Part shown: in pieces, positions 17,040-24,734 of the stretch
How the letters are laid out: each line of letters opens with the position of its first letter
Position numbering within the stretch: position 1 is the first letter of the stretch
Source: Planctomycetota bacterium
GTDB taxonomy: Bacteria > Planctomycetota > Planctomycetia > Pirellulales > PNKZ01
Direction: 5' to 3'
Assembly (NCBI GenBank): GCA_018242585.1
Contig: JAFEBQ010000009.1
Span: forward strand, 1-64,000
DNA: 64,000 nucleotides
The notes under the pieces: model-generated
What the model was told of the DNA's origin: nothing
The model's database searches: none
What the model saw: the letters and a program-made list of their open reading frames with translations, nothing else
Translations under genes and position numbers: made by a program

Positions 17040-18400
17040 CGCACCAAGCCTGTCAGTGGCTGGGCGTCGTAATCGACCAGATGAATCGGACGCCCCGCGT
17101 TCGATGGGTTGGTTTTGTGCGGGTCGATGTCAAGCGCCTGGCACACCGTAGCCAGCAACTCCGAAATCGCGCACGGTCGATCGGTGACGGTTGTGCCATC
17201 GTCGCTCGTTCGGCCGACGACCTGACCTCCCTGGATCGCGCCGCCCCCCAGGACCGCGCTCCACGCCAACGGGAAATGATCGCGACCGGCGGTGCCGTTG
17301 ATCTTCGGCGTGCGGCCGAACTCGCCCATCCAGACGACCAGCGTCGAGTCGAGCAGCCCATGGTCTTGCAAGTCGCGCATCAAAGTCGACCACGCCGGAT
17401 CAAGCACGCCGCACAAGCGTTGCACGGTGTCAAAGTTGCCAACGTGGGTGTCCCAACCCATGCCACCGCTGTTCACGCCGCCGAGCGAGACTTCGACAAA
17501 CGGCACGCCGCGCTCGATCAGCCGCCGCGCCAGCAAGCAGCCCTGACCGAACAAGGTGCGACCATAGGCGTCGCGCAGCTTTTCGGGCTCTTGTTCCAGG
17601 TCGAACGCGCTGGCCGCCGCGCTGTCCATTAGCCGAACCGCGCGCTCGTACGCGGCCTGGTGACTTTGGCCAGGGATGTCGGGATGGCCCGCGACGAACG
17701 AAGCTTCCATGCCGCGCCACAAGTCAAGTCGGCTCAACTGTCGGCGGGCGGCGATGGCCCGCCCAGGGACCAGGTCGGCCACGCGCAAGGCCGATTGGTA
17801 CGAGTCGGCGGCTTGCTGTTGTGCCAGGGCGGGGGTCACATCGCCGACGATGAACGGCGCGTAACTCGGCCCCAAGAAGCCCGAGTTGTAGGCGGCCAAA
17901 TTCGTGGCACGGTAAGGGGCCACACTGACAAAGTTCGGCAGCGCCGCCGTCGGGTTGCCCAGTTCCTTGGCCATCACCGAGCCGAACGCCGGATACTGAA
18001 TCGCCGCCTCGGGGGCCCGGCCGGTGCGAACCAGGTACGACGCGCGACCGTGATCGGCCTCTTTGCCCGTCATCGAGCGCACGAGGGCCAGCCGGTCGGA
18101 CCATCGGGCAAGTTGCGGCAGATGCTCGCCGATCTGCATGCCGGGAGTCTTGGTGGCGATCGGCTTGAACGGGCCACCATTCTCGTGATTGGGCTTGGGA
18201 TCGAACGTGTCGATCTGGCTGGGACCGCCGTTCATCCACAGCAAGATGCACGATTTAGTTCGCCGCGTATCCGTCGCGGCCCGGGCCGCCAGCGCGCCAA
18301 GCCAGCCTGACATCGACCCACCCAGAGCGCCCAACGTCGACATGCGCAGCCAATCGCGGCGTGACAAAACCGGCAGCGAACTTTTTGGCCATTGATTCAT
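17036..18400 (-). CDS. DUF1501 family secreted protein
   Basis: The protein has 454 residues. A twin-arginine-like N-terminus (SRRDWLRMSTLGALGG) is followed by the DUF1501 domain. It shows the sulfatase/alkaline-phosphatase-like landmarks of the family: ILLWMNGGPSQIDTFDPKP near the N-terminus, VVWMGEFGRTPKING, and AGRDHFPLAWSAVLGGG near the C-terminus. The metal-binding Asp, His and Glu pattern is kept, but enzyme activity has not been established for the family. It lies 15 bp downstream of the DUF1549/DUF1553 gene and overlaps the EF-hand gene by 4 bp, so the three should be translated together. Confidence 0.92.
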   Translation of the reverse strand: MNQWPKSSLPVLSRRDWLRMSTLGALGGSMSGWLGALAARAATDTRRTKSCILLWMNGGPSQIDTFDPKPNHENGGPFKPIATKTPGMQIGEHLPQLARWSDRLALVRSMTGKEADHGRASYLVRTGRAPEAAIQYPAFGSVMAKELGNPTAALPNFVSVAPYRATNLAAYNSGFLGPSYAPFIVGDVTPALAQQQAADSYQSALRVADLVPGRAIAARRQLSRLDLWRGMEASFVAGHPDIPGQSHQAAYERAVRLMDSAAASAFDLEQEPEKLRDAYGRTLFGQGCLLARRLIERGVPFVEVSLGGVNSGGMGWDTHVGNFDTVQRLCGVLDPAWSTLMRDLQDHGLLDSTLVVWMGEFGRTPKINGTAGRDHFPLAWSAVLGGGAIQGGQVVGRTSDDGTTVTDRPCAISELLATVCQALDIDPHKTNPSNAGRPIHLVDYDAQPLTGLVR

Positions 18401-18415
18401 CGATTGCGTGGTGCG

Positions 18416-19987
18416 TTAGTGGTTCAGTTTGAACTCGGCGCTGTTCAACAAGGCCCAAAAGACGTCAGCCAAGGCTTCGCGCTCGTCCAACTGGCTGCTT
18501 AGGTAGGTTCTCATTTGTGCCGACTCGGCCTCAGTAGGCTGGCGCGACAGTGTCGCTAGATATAAAGTCTCGATCTTAGCGTTGAGATCGAGAAACGGCG
18601 CGTCGATAACCGCGGCCAGCGTCTTGCTTTCCGACGGCGACGTGACCGTCGAAGCCAACTGGCCGTTCATCACTGCCAGCGACTGCAAGATCGACGTCTC
18701 CATTTCGTTGGGACGCTCCAGGCTGCTGAACCTGGTCTTGATCGCGCCTCGGCTTTCCTCGCCACAGCCGGTGGCGACCGCCAGGCTGGCAAACAATTGC
18801 TCGGGTGTCAGGCCGCGCAGCACCATTCGGGCAAACAGCGCCGGCTCCTGTTGCGAAGAGTCCGTTTGACGGCTGGTTCGTTGATAGGCCTGGCTCGAAA
18901 CGATTGCGCGGATCAGAAACTTCAGATCGTAGCCGCTGGCCACGAACGCCTGGGCCAGTTCGTCGAGCAACTCGGGATGGCTTGGCGCGCTGATTCCTCC
19001 CAAGTCATCGAGCGGATTCACCAGGCCTCGCCCGAAGAAATGCGCCCATAGACGATTTACCGCGGCACGGGCAAAGTAAGGATTGTCATCGGCCGTGATC
19101 CAATCGGCCAACGCGGCGCGCGGGCTTTGCCGCTGGGACCAGTCGGGCTCGGCCCCGTCGAGGAACCGGGCCTGCACCGTGCGCTCGGTGCCCACGATCA
19201 TCAGCGAGCGTCGGTCCATCATCTCGGGGGCCGCGGCAAACGCATTGTCGGGACGCAGCCGCTGGACGCCGGCGAAAAAGCCAGCGAACTCCCAGAACTG
19301 TTCTTGTTTCCAGCGCGCGAACGGGTGGTTGTGACACTGGGCGCATTCCAAATTGACGCCTAGAAAGACACGCGACACGGCGGACGCCAATGTCTCGGGC
19401 TTGAGTTCATTGGCCTGGTAAAACGCCAACGGAGTCGCCACGATTTGCGTGGTCGAGTTCGACGCGATCCGATCTCCCAACGGCACGGTGAGAATCTCGC
19501 GGACCATCTGATCGTAAGGAGCATTCTCGCGCAGCCGCTGGGTGAGCCAGCTTTCCAGTTGCGATTCGACAAAGGCCATGTCCTGCGCCGTCGCTTGAGC
19601 GAGCAAGATGGCGCGCCACACATGTGCGAAGTTGCTGACATACTCGGGACTAGCCAAGCGGCGCTCGATAGCCACGCGGCGCTTGTCGGCGGAAGTATCG
19701 GCCAGGAAGGCGCGAACTTCCGAGACGTACGGAATTCGCCCTGTAAGATCGAGCGACAGCCGGCGCAAGAACTCGGCGTCGTCCGCTTGGGGCGCTGGCT
19801 TGACGTGGGCCTGGGCGATTCGTTCGTTGAGGCGCGCGTCGATTCGAGTTGCCAGCTTCTCGGTGCCCGCATCGGAGCCGGCTTCCCCCCCCGCGGAGAC
19901 CATCGCCCCGCCAAGGCATGTACCCAAGGCAACGGCAAGCGCGGCAACTACCCTTGGTCTCCGTACTTGGGAAAAAACTTGCATCAT
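18416..19987 (-). CDS. DUF1549/DUF1553 protein without cytochrome module
   Basis: The protein has about 523 residues from the MM pair at 19987-19982, chosen because a signal peptide follows (RRPRVVAALAVALGTCLGG). The frame is open to 20149, and a Met at 20023 is an alternative. The DUF1549 part includes FLRRLSLDLTGRIPYVSEV and a haem-like LECAQCHNHPF; the DUF1553 part includes AVNRLWAHFFGRGLVNPLDD and IVSSQAYQRTSRQ. Unlike the paralogue at 49826 it has no N-terminal PSCyt1 cytochrome and no large insert. It is the first gene of the operon with DUF1501 and EF-hand proteins. An extracytoplasmic location is expected; function unknown. Confidence 0.88.
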   Translation of the reverse strand: MMQVFSQVRRPRVVAALAVALGTCLGGAMVSAGGEAGSDAGTEKLATRIDARLNERIAQAHVKPAPQADDAEFLRRLSLDLTGRIPYVSEVRAFLADTSADKRRVAIERRLASPEYVSNFAHVWRAILLAQATAQDMAFVESQLESWLTQRLRENAPYDQMVREILTVPLGDRIASNSTTQIVATPLAFYQANELKPETLASAVSRVFLGVNLECAQCHNHPFARWKQEQFWEFAGFFAGVQRLRPDNAFAAAPEMMDRRSLMIVGTERTVQARFLDGAEPDWSQRQSPRAALADWITADDNPYFARAAVNRLWAHFFGRGLVNPLDDLGGISAPSHPELLDELAQAFVASGYDLKFLIRAIVSSQAYQRTSRQTDSSQQEPALFARMVLRGLTPEQLFASLAVATGCGEESRGAIKTRFSSLERPNEMETSILQSLAVMNGQLASTVTSPSESKTLAAVIDAPFLDLNAKIETLYLATLSRQPTEAESAQMRTYLSSQLDEREALADVFWALLNSAEFKLNH

Positions 19988-20270
19988 CACGTAAAGAAAA
20001 AAATCGGTTCGGTTTCTGGCCATTGAATTCATCTGGGCAGCCGCCGTGCTCGCCCTGTCTGTGATCGCGACCCAACGGGCGTGAGGAAAACCTTCACTAG
20101 TGTAACCAAGATGCGAATCCCTGTTAAACACCAGGGACGACGAGACCAATCAGGGGCCAACGCCTGGCTTGCCCGGCGGGTTTTTTCGATGATCGACACG
20201 ACGTCTTCCATCGCAGCGGCGGCAACCACACTGGGGACGGTTCCTGGCGAAGCTTGACACCCCGTCCCTG

Positions 20271-20445
20271 CGCGTACGGCAGCGTCAAAAAAGGTGTCCC
20301 CCGGCTCAACTCGCTTTCGGCGCCAATCTTGCCGCCGCTCTGTTCGACAATGCCCCACACCACGGCCAGCCCGAGCCTCGTTCGCACCGAGCGCAACTAA
20401 AAGGCCCCGATTCGTGAGCCAGCCTCTCCGGGCCATCGCTGGCAG
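20271..20445 (-). pseudogene. Histidine-kinase ATPase remnant
   Basis: On the minus strand a stretch of about 38 codons reads RLGLAVVWGIVEQSGGKIGA then ESELSRGTPF. This is the G2 box and following helix of an HATPase_c domain. The expected GTGLGL is altered to VRTRLGL, and no kinase core stands upstream in frame. Just before it, in another frame, DGPERLAHESGPF resembles the G1/F-box region. No plausible start, HisKA or C-terminus is present. I read it as the eroded end of a hybrid kinase gene lost from this site. Confidence 0.65.
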
Positions 20446-20937
20446 ATCACCTGACAAGCAGCTCAGGAATCGAATCAAAGGTGGAACCGCTTTCCGACTG
20501 CGGCGATCTTTTGCGGCCCCTCAACGTCGCGTTATCTGCGCCCAGGCTTATCCGCAACGATCCACCTCAACAAGTTTGCCAACACCATTCGGGGGGCGTC
20601 CCCGACCATGACAAGGCTAGTATTTCAGCATCACTCTGGAAAAAAATGCCAAGCGATAATCCAGCCGGGGCCGCGTGCGCCAATATGATGCCCATCAGGG
20701 GCTTGCGCCTTAATCTCTTCCCCGCCGAAACGCACGAAACTGGTATACCAAAACGCCAAGCTTCGACAACACGTCGAAATGGTGACAGACGCCGGCAATA
20801 TTCTATGCGGAGCAAGGGTGCTACGCGGGCCAAACGCCCCGCGCGAGCTCCCCAGCCCCCAGGGGAGGGTGTTGGGCAGGGAACACTTTCAACAACTTCT
20901 GTTGAAGGGCCGAACACCCCTTATCGGAGTCAGGGCT
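20446..20937. other. Intergenic stretch with no supportable gene
   Basis: It lies between the kinase remnant and the small candidate gene. Long frames exist on both strands (plus 20481-21128, minus 20567-20917), but their translations look random and rich in Arg, Pro and Ser. It may contain more decayed kinase sequence that is too altered to read by eye. Confidence 0.4.
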
Positions 20938-21105
20938 ATGGACCAAGCAGAAAAAGAAGCCACGCGGGCAGTCAAGGCGGCGGTGATCGAAATGGTCCGC
21001 CGTCGCGCCGAAACGGCGGGGCGTCTGGCCACGACCACGTTCGTTTCAAAAGGCACGGACACTCTCAATCGGAACACGTCCTGGCGCGCGTCGGCCCAGC
21101 GTTAG
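20938..21105 (+). CDS. Candidate small protein (55 aa), unknown
   Basis: The frame codes for 55 residues. It starts MDQAEKEATRAVKAAVIEMV, predicts one amphipathic charged helix (about 2-30), and ends with a Ser/Thr/Asn-rich tail. A GGAG ribosome-binding site sits upstream (20925-20928), somewhat far from the ATG. A good intrinsic terminator follows about 110 bp after the stop, and nothing else on this strand needs that terminator. The frame is open back to 20779 but with no protein-like sequence. I recognise no family. The alternative is that the terminator ends a small RNA. Confidence 0.4.
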   Translation: MDQAEKEATRAVKAAVIEMVRRRAETAGRLATTTFVSKGTDTLNRNTSWRASAQR

Positions 21106-21213
21106 ACCAACCAAGGCAGCAACCGTGAGCCAGCGGTTATGCAACGCAAGCCCGAGGGGGTAGCCAGCCGGGCAGAATCTTGCGCTGCGGCACGACAGGC
21201 GTAAACGAGCAAT

Positions 21214-21239
21214 GCCAGGCATGAAGCCTGGCTTTTTTT
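21214..21239 (+). terminator. Rho-independent terminator
   Basis: A perfect 7-bp stem GCCAGGC/GCCTGGC with an ATGAA loop is followed by seven T. It works on the plus strand only. The only plus-strand candidate before it is the small frame at 20938-21105 or an undetected RNA. Confidence 0.85.
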
Positions 21240-21257
21240 GCCGCAACCTTTTTCGCG

Positions 21258-22157
21258 CTAGTTCCGCGAACTAGTCAACAGCTCGCGCCGCTTGACCATC
21301 GTGATCTCGTTGCCGCGCGAGTTGTAGCGCACCTCGTCCAGAAAGGTGCGAATCAAGAACAAGCCGCGGCCGCTCAGCTTCTCGAGGTTCGCTGACTCGG
21401 AAGGATCGGGCACGATGGCTGGATCAAAGCCGTCCCCTTCGTCGCGGACGGCGATCACCGTTTCGGTGCGCGAGACACGCGCCACCACGGTCACGCGCCG
21501 CTGGGCATAAGGCTCGATTTGTCGGCGTTCCGCCACCAGTTTATCGAATGCGTCGCCGCTCCCCTCGCGCAGTTCGGAACTCACCTGCAGATTGCCGTGA
21601 TAGATGGCGTTGACCAGCGCCTCGTGGATGGCCACGCCCAGCCGCATGGCGGTATTGTCGCCGCATTGGTGAATTTCCATCACCATGTTTTGGATGTAAT
21701 TGGTCAGCGCCGGCACGCTTTCCACTTCGTTGTCGAGCTGGAAAATGGCCTCGGCCTGCTGCAGATATTGCATCAACTGATCGGGATGACGCATCTGGGC
21801 CACGGCCAGCAAACCATTGACCGTGCGGAGCAGATCCTGGGCTAATCGACGCTTGGGCACATAGCTGGCCGCGCCGCGTTTGAGGGCCTCGACCGCGATG
21901 TCGTCGCTGCCAAATGCCGTCATCAAGACGACCGGAATCGATGGACATTGATGCCGCATGGCCTCGACGAGTTCCAGGCCATTCATCTCGGGCATCTGCA
22001 GATCGGTCAGCACCAGTTGCGGATTGCCATCGACGGCCTGCTGGAGCCCTTCGCGCCCGTTACAGGCCAACCCGACCTCGTGTCCGCCAATCTGCAGCAA
22101 CGCCTGGATCAGGCGGGCTTGAGACTCGCTATCCTCCACGACCAGCAACTTGGCCAT
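21258..22157 (-). CDS. Receiver domain fused to RsbW/SpoIIAB-type ATPase
   Basis: The protein has 299 residues from the ATG at 22157 (MAKLLVVEDSES), preceded by GGGAG; an upstream frame to 22187 adds nothing domain-like. The N-terminal receiver has Asp52 in VLTDLQMPEMNG and Lys in YVPKRRL. The C-terminal HATPase of the anti-sigma type (about 160-295) has an N box in HEALVNAIYHGN, a G1 box in VRDEGDGFDP and a G2 box in LSGRGLFLIRTFLDEV. There is no HisKA, so it should act as a Ser/Thr kinase or anti-sigma-like switch gated by phosphorylation of the receiver. It is divergent from a STAS gene and a PP2C phosphatase gene, which together make a full partner-switching set. Confidence 0.93.
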   Translation of the reverse strand: MAKLLVVEDSESQARLIQALLQIGGHEVGLACNGREGLQQAVDGNPQLVLTDLQMPEMNGLELVEAMRHQCPSIPVVLMTAFGSDDIAVEALKRGAASYVPKRRLAQDLLRTVNGLLAVAQMRHPDQLMQYLQQAEAIFQLDNEVESVPALTNYIQNMVMEIHQCGDNTAMRLGVAIHEALVNAIYHGNLQVSSELREGSGDAFDKLVAERRQIEPYAQRRVTVVARVSRTETVIAVRDEGDGFDPAIVPDPSESANLEKLSGRGLFLIRTFLDEVRYNSRGNEITMVKRRELLTSSRN

Positions 22158-22275
22158 TGGACGTTTACTCCCGCAAGCGACTTCCAAGCACCCATCCCGA
22201 AACGGGATGATCGTACCCTATCCTGTGAACGGCCAAGCATTTCGGCTGATGCCAACGGCGACACCTTGCCGTAGT

Positions 22276-22281
22276 ATTATA
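22276..22281 (-). promoter_or_regulatory. Possible -10 element for the receiver-ATPase gene
   Basis: The minus strand carries a perfect TATAAT about 120 bp upstream of the gene at 21258-22157. I do not see a convincing -35 hexamer at 16-18 bp, so this rests on one motif only. Confidence 0.3.
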
Positions 22282-22410
22282 GATGGGAGTTGCCAACCCC
22301 CATTAGAGTGGTATCATGCGTGAATCACCTGGAGAATGCAAACGGTTTTCGGTCGGCAAATTGTCGACAAGCAAAGCCCGACCGACCACCACTACGCAAG
22401 TCGGGGGGGT

Positions 22411-22438
22411 AATCCTGCACGAGGTGTGCAGCGGGATT
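22411..22438 (+). other. Stem-loop in the STAS-gene leader
   Basis: AATCC-TGCAC pairs with GTGCA and GGATT across a GAGGT loop, with a GCG bulge on the 3' side. It ends about 10 nt before the ribosome-binding site at 22449 and could affect initiation. It may also be chance pairing. Confidence 0.3.
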
Positions 22439-22461
22439 CGTACGAAACGGAGGCCACTGTT

Positions 22462-22821
22462 ATGAACGCCTACGAACACTTCCAAGTCTGCCAGCAGGAG
22501 GGCGCGACGGTCATCGAACTAAGTGACGCCCACTTGCTGGACCGCGTCTGTCTGAACGAGTTGCGCGGCGAGTTGGAAGACTTCATCACGACCACTCAGC
22601 CGAACCCATTGGTGATCAGCTTTCGCAACGTGACACGCTTCGGGACCGAAGCGGTCAACGTCATGCTGTTCACCCACAAGCAGGTCGCCCACTACGGCGG
22701 CGAAATGCATCTAAGCGATATGGATCGCGACATTCGCGAAATCTTCTCCGTGCTGCGGTTGGAACGGACGGTGTTCAACATCGTCGATACTTCGACCGCA
22801 CTGGGCTCGAGCTCTTGCTAG
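22462..22821 (+). CDS. STAS-domain anti-sigma-factor antagonist
   Basis: The protein has 119 residues from the ATG at 22462, with a GGAGG ribosome-binding site about 8 nt upstream; the frame is open to 22336 but without domain sequence. It is a single STAS domain: a strand pair GATVIELSDAHLLD, a core LVISFRNVTRFGTEAVNVML, and a C-terminal helix region. In SpoIIAA the phosphorylated Ser sits in DSSG; the aligned residues here are GTEA, so Thr62 is the only hydroxyl at the site. Its likely partners are the divergent receiver-ATPase and the PP2C phosphatase 55 bp downstream. Confidence 0.9.
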   Translation: MNAYEHFQVCQQEGATVIELSDAHLLDRVCLNELRGELEDFITTTQPNPLVISFRNVTRFGTEAVNVMLFTHKQVAHYGGEMHLSDMDRDIREIFSVLRLERTVFNIVDTSTALGSSSC

Positions 22822-22876
22822 GCCAAGGCGGCTTTGGCCGGCGACGCTTTGGGGTGCTTGTGGCGGGTGACTGACG

Positions 22877-24046
22877 ATGGCTGATTCGTTTCGCGTGCTG
22901 GTGGTCGAGGATAACCCGCTCGACGTTCGCGTCATTGCGGAGCACTTGGCTCGCAGTCGGTACGCCAGCTTCCAGGCCGAAATCGCCAACTCCGTCGTGA
23001 CCGCGCTCGACAAGCTGAATAGCGACCGCTTCAGCGTCGTGTTGCTCGATCTATCGTTGGGCTCGACGATCGGTCTGGAAACCTTCCGGTTGATTCAGGG
23101 CGCGCACCCGCGAGTGCCCATCGTGATCCTGACGGGGACCAATCACGAAGAGACCGCGCTCGTGGCGATGCAAAACGGCGCGCAGGACTATCTGCTCAAG
23201 GACCGGATCAGCGCCGATTCGCTGGCCCGCGCGCTGCGCTATGCCATCGAGCGCCACAGTCGGCGCCAACTCGAAGATCGCATGCGCGAAACCAACGCCG
23301 AGTTACGAATCGCGCAACAAATCCAACATGCGCTCTTTCCACGCCAGGCGCCGCAACTCGCCGGTTTTGACCTGGCCGGCACCTGGCACCCGGCTCAGGC
23401 GACTTGCGGCGATTACTTCGACTTCTTCCCCATGGGGGATCGCCACCTGGGCATTGCCGTCGGCGATGTGTGTGGCCACGGCTTGGGACCGGGGCTGGTC
23501 ATGGCCGAAACTCGGGCCGTGCTCCGCAGCCTGGCGCCGACGCACTTGGATGTCAGCGAGATCATGACGCTGGCCAATCGACTGCTGGCCCAGGACCTCG
23601 ACGGACAACGGTTCGTGACCTTGTTCTTTGCCCGACTGAACCTCGACACCCGGGCGTTGAGCTACGCCGGGGCGGGGCATCGGGCCTATTTGATGCATGC
23701 CGCAGGGGACGTCGAGATGCTGGACAGCACCAGCATGCCCTTAGGGCTCGATACGACCGAAGACGTCGAATGCGTGACCGGACTGACGCTGATGCCGGAG
23801 GATCTGCTGCTGATTGTGACCGACGGCGTGGAAGAAGCGACCTCCCCCAGCGGTCACATGTTCGGCCGCGAAAGTCTACTGCAGTTGGTTCGCGGCTTCC
23901 GCCACGAACCGGCTCGGCGGATCGTCGACCATCTGGTCCACGAACACCTGCACAGCTTCATCAACAATTCAGCCCCCGACGACGACTTTACCGCCGTGGT
24001 GCTAAAGGTCGACCACGACAACCAAACTAACGGGAAAGCAAGTTAA
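22877..24046 (+). CDS. Response regulator with RsbU-type PP2C phosphatase
   Basis: The protein has 389 residues. The receiver (about 5-125) has its Asp in VVLLDLSLG and Lys in YLLKDRI. A coiled linker (about 130-155) precedes a SpoIIE/RsbU phosphatase domain whose metal-binding acids are in CGDYFDFF, VGDVCGHGLGPG, VTDGVEEA and DDDFTAVVLKV, all intact. Such enzymes dephosphorylate STAS proteins and so release the anti-sigma switch. It follows the STAS gene closely and is probably cotranscribed. The target sigma factor or output of the switch is not visible next to it; the ECF gene at 35372 is too far away to assign. Confidence 0.95.
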   Translation: MADSFRVLVVEDNPLDVRVIAEHLARSRYASFQAEIANSVVTALDKLNSDRFSVVLLDLSLGSTIGLETFRLIQGAHPRVPIVILTGTNHEETALVAMQNGAQDYLLKDRISADSLARALRYAIERHSRRQLEDRMRETNAELRIAQQIQHALFPRQAPQLAGFDLAGTWHPAQATCGDYFDFFPMGDRHLGIAVGDVCGHGLGPGLVMAETRAVLRSLAPTHLDVSEIMTLANRLLAQDLDGQRFVTLFFARLNLDTRALSYAGAGHRAYLMHAAGDVEMLDSTSMPLGLDTTEDVECVTGLTLMPEDLLLIVTDGVEEATSPSGHMFGRESLLQLVRGFRHEPARRIVDHLVHEHLHSFINNSAPDDDFTAVVLKVDHDNQTNGKAS

Positions 24047-24191
24047 GCGGAGCCAGCCGTCACACGAGTTGAAACCAGTGCCAAGAACACCGACTTCATT
24101 TCCGTACAGGACACGCGGATAATACATTAGTCGCTCGCCAACGCGCAACAATCCGGAGGCGCTTGACGCGACGTTTGCCGCGAGGTGTCGT

Positions 24192-24734
24192 GTGACGCAC
24201 GCGACCATCTCTCATACCGTTGCCGCCGACATCGCACGACCCGCCCCAGGCCGCGCCTACCTGGTCTTCATCTTGGCAGGCCAGCGTTACGCCCTGCCTG
24301 CGTCGCATGTGCGCGAGGTGCTGGCGCTGCCCGAGCTGGCACGTCCGGCCGGCATGCCGCCGCTGTTGGCCGGCTATGTCCGCATCGGGGCCACCGTCAT
24401 CCCCGTGCTCAGTCTGGCACGTTTGCTTGGCGTGGCCGATACGGAGCTAGGCCTGTTCACACCCTTGTTGATACTGAACGTGCCCGATCGCCCGTTGACG
24501 CTGCTCGTTGATCAGGCCGACGAGATCGTTAGCCTCACCCCCGGCCAACTGACGCCGATCAATCGCGAGCAGAGCTTCAATGACTGCTCGATCGCGGTGG
24601 CGAGCGTCAAGGAACGCACGGTGATTATTCTCGATCCGGAACGGCTGCTGAGCGAACAGGAATCGCGGCGGCTGGCCGAATTGGATGCACTTGCCCGCGA
24701 ACGCATGACCACCCTGTCGGATGAGTCGTCATGA
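24192..24734 (+). CDS. cheW: CheW-type scaffold protein (first copy, WspB-like)
   Basis: The protein has 180 residues from a GTG. It is a single CheW domain (about 20-150): AYLVFILAGQRYALPASHVREV, the central GYVRIGATVIPVLSLARLLG, and PLTLLVDQADEIVSL. A short helical tail follows. It couples a receptor to CheA at the inner face of the membrane. It is the first gene of the chemosensory operon, and its end overlaps the cheR start by 4 bp. In gene order it matches WspB. Confidence 0.93.
   Translation: MTHATISHTVAADIARPAPGRAYLVFILAGQRYALPASHVREVLALPELARPAGMPPLLAGYVRIGATVIPVLSLARLLGVADTELGLFTPLLILNVPDRPLTLLVDQADEIVSLTPGQLTPINREQSFNDCSIAVASVKERTVIILDPERLLSEQESRRLAELDALARERMTTLSDESS

Noticed and set aside
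20481-21128. 215-codon plus-strand frame in the gene-poor stretch
   Set aside because: Composition is Arg/Pro/Ser-rich and not protein-like; it overlaps the better candidate at 20938 in another frame, and it has no domain.
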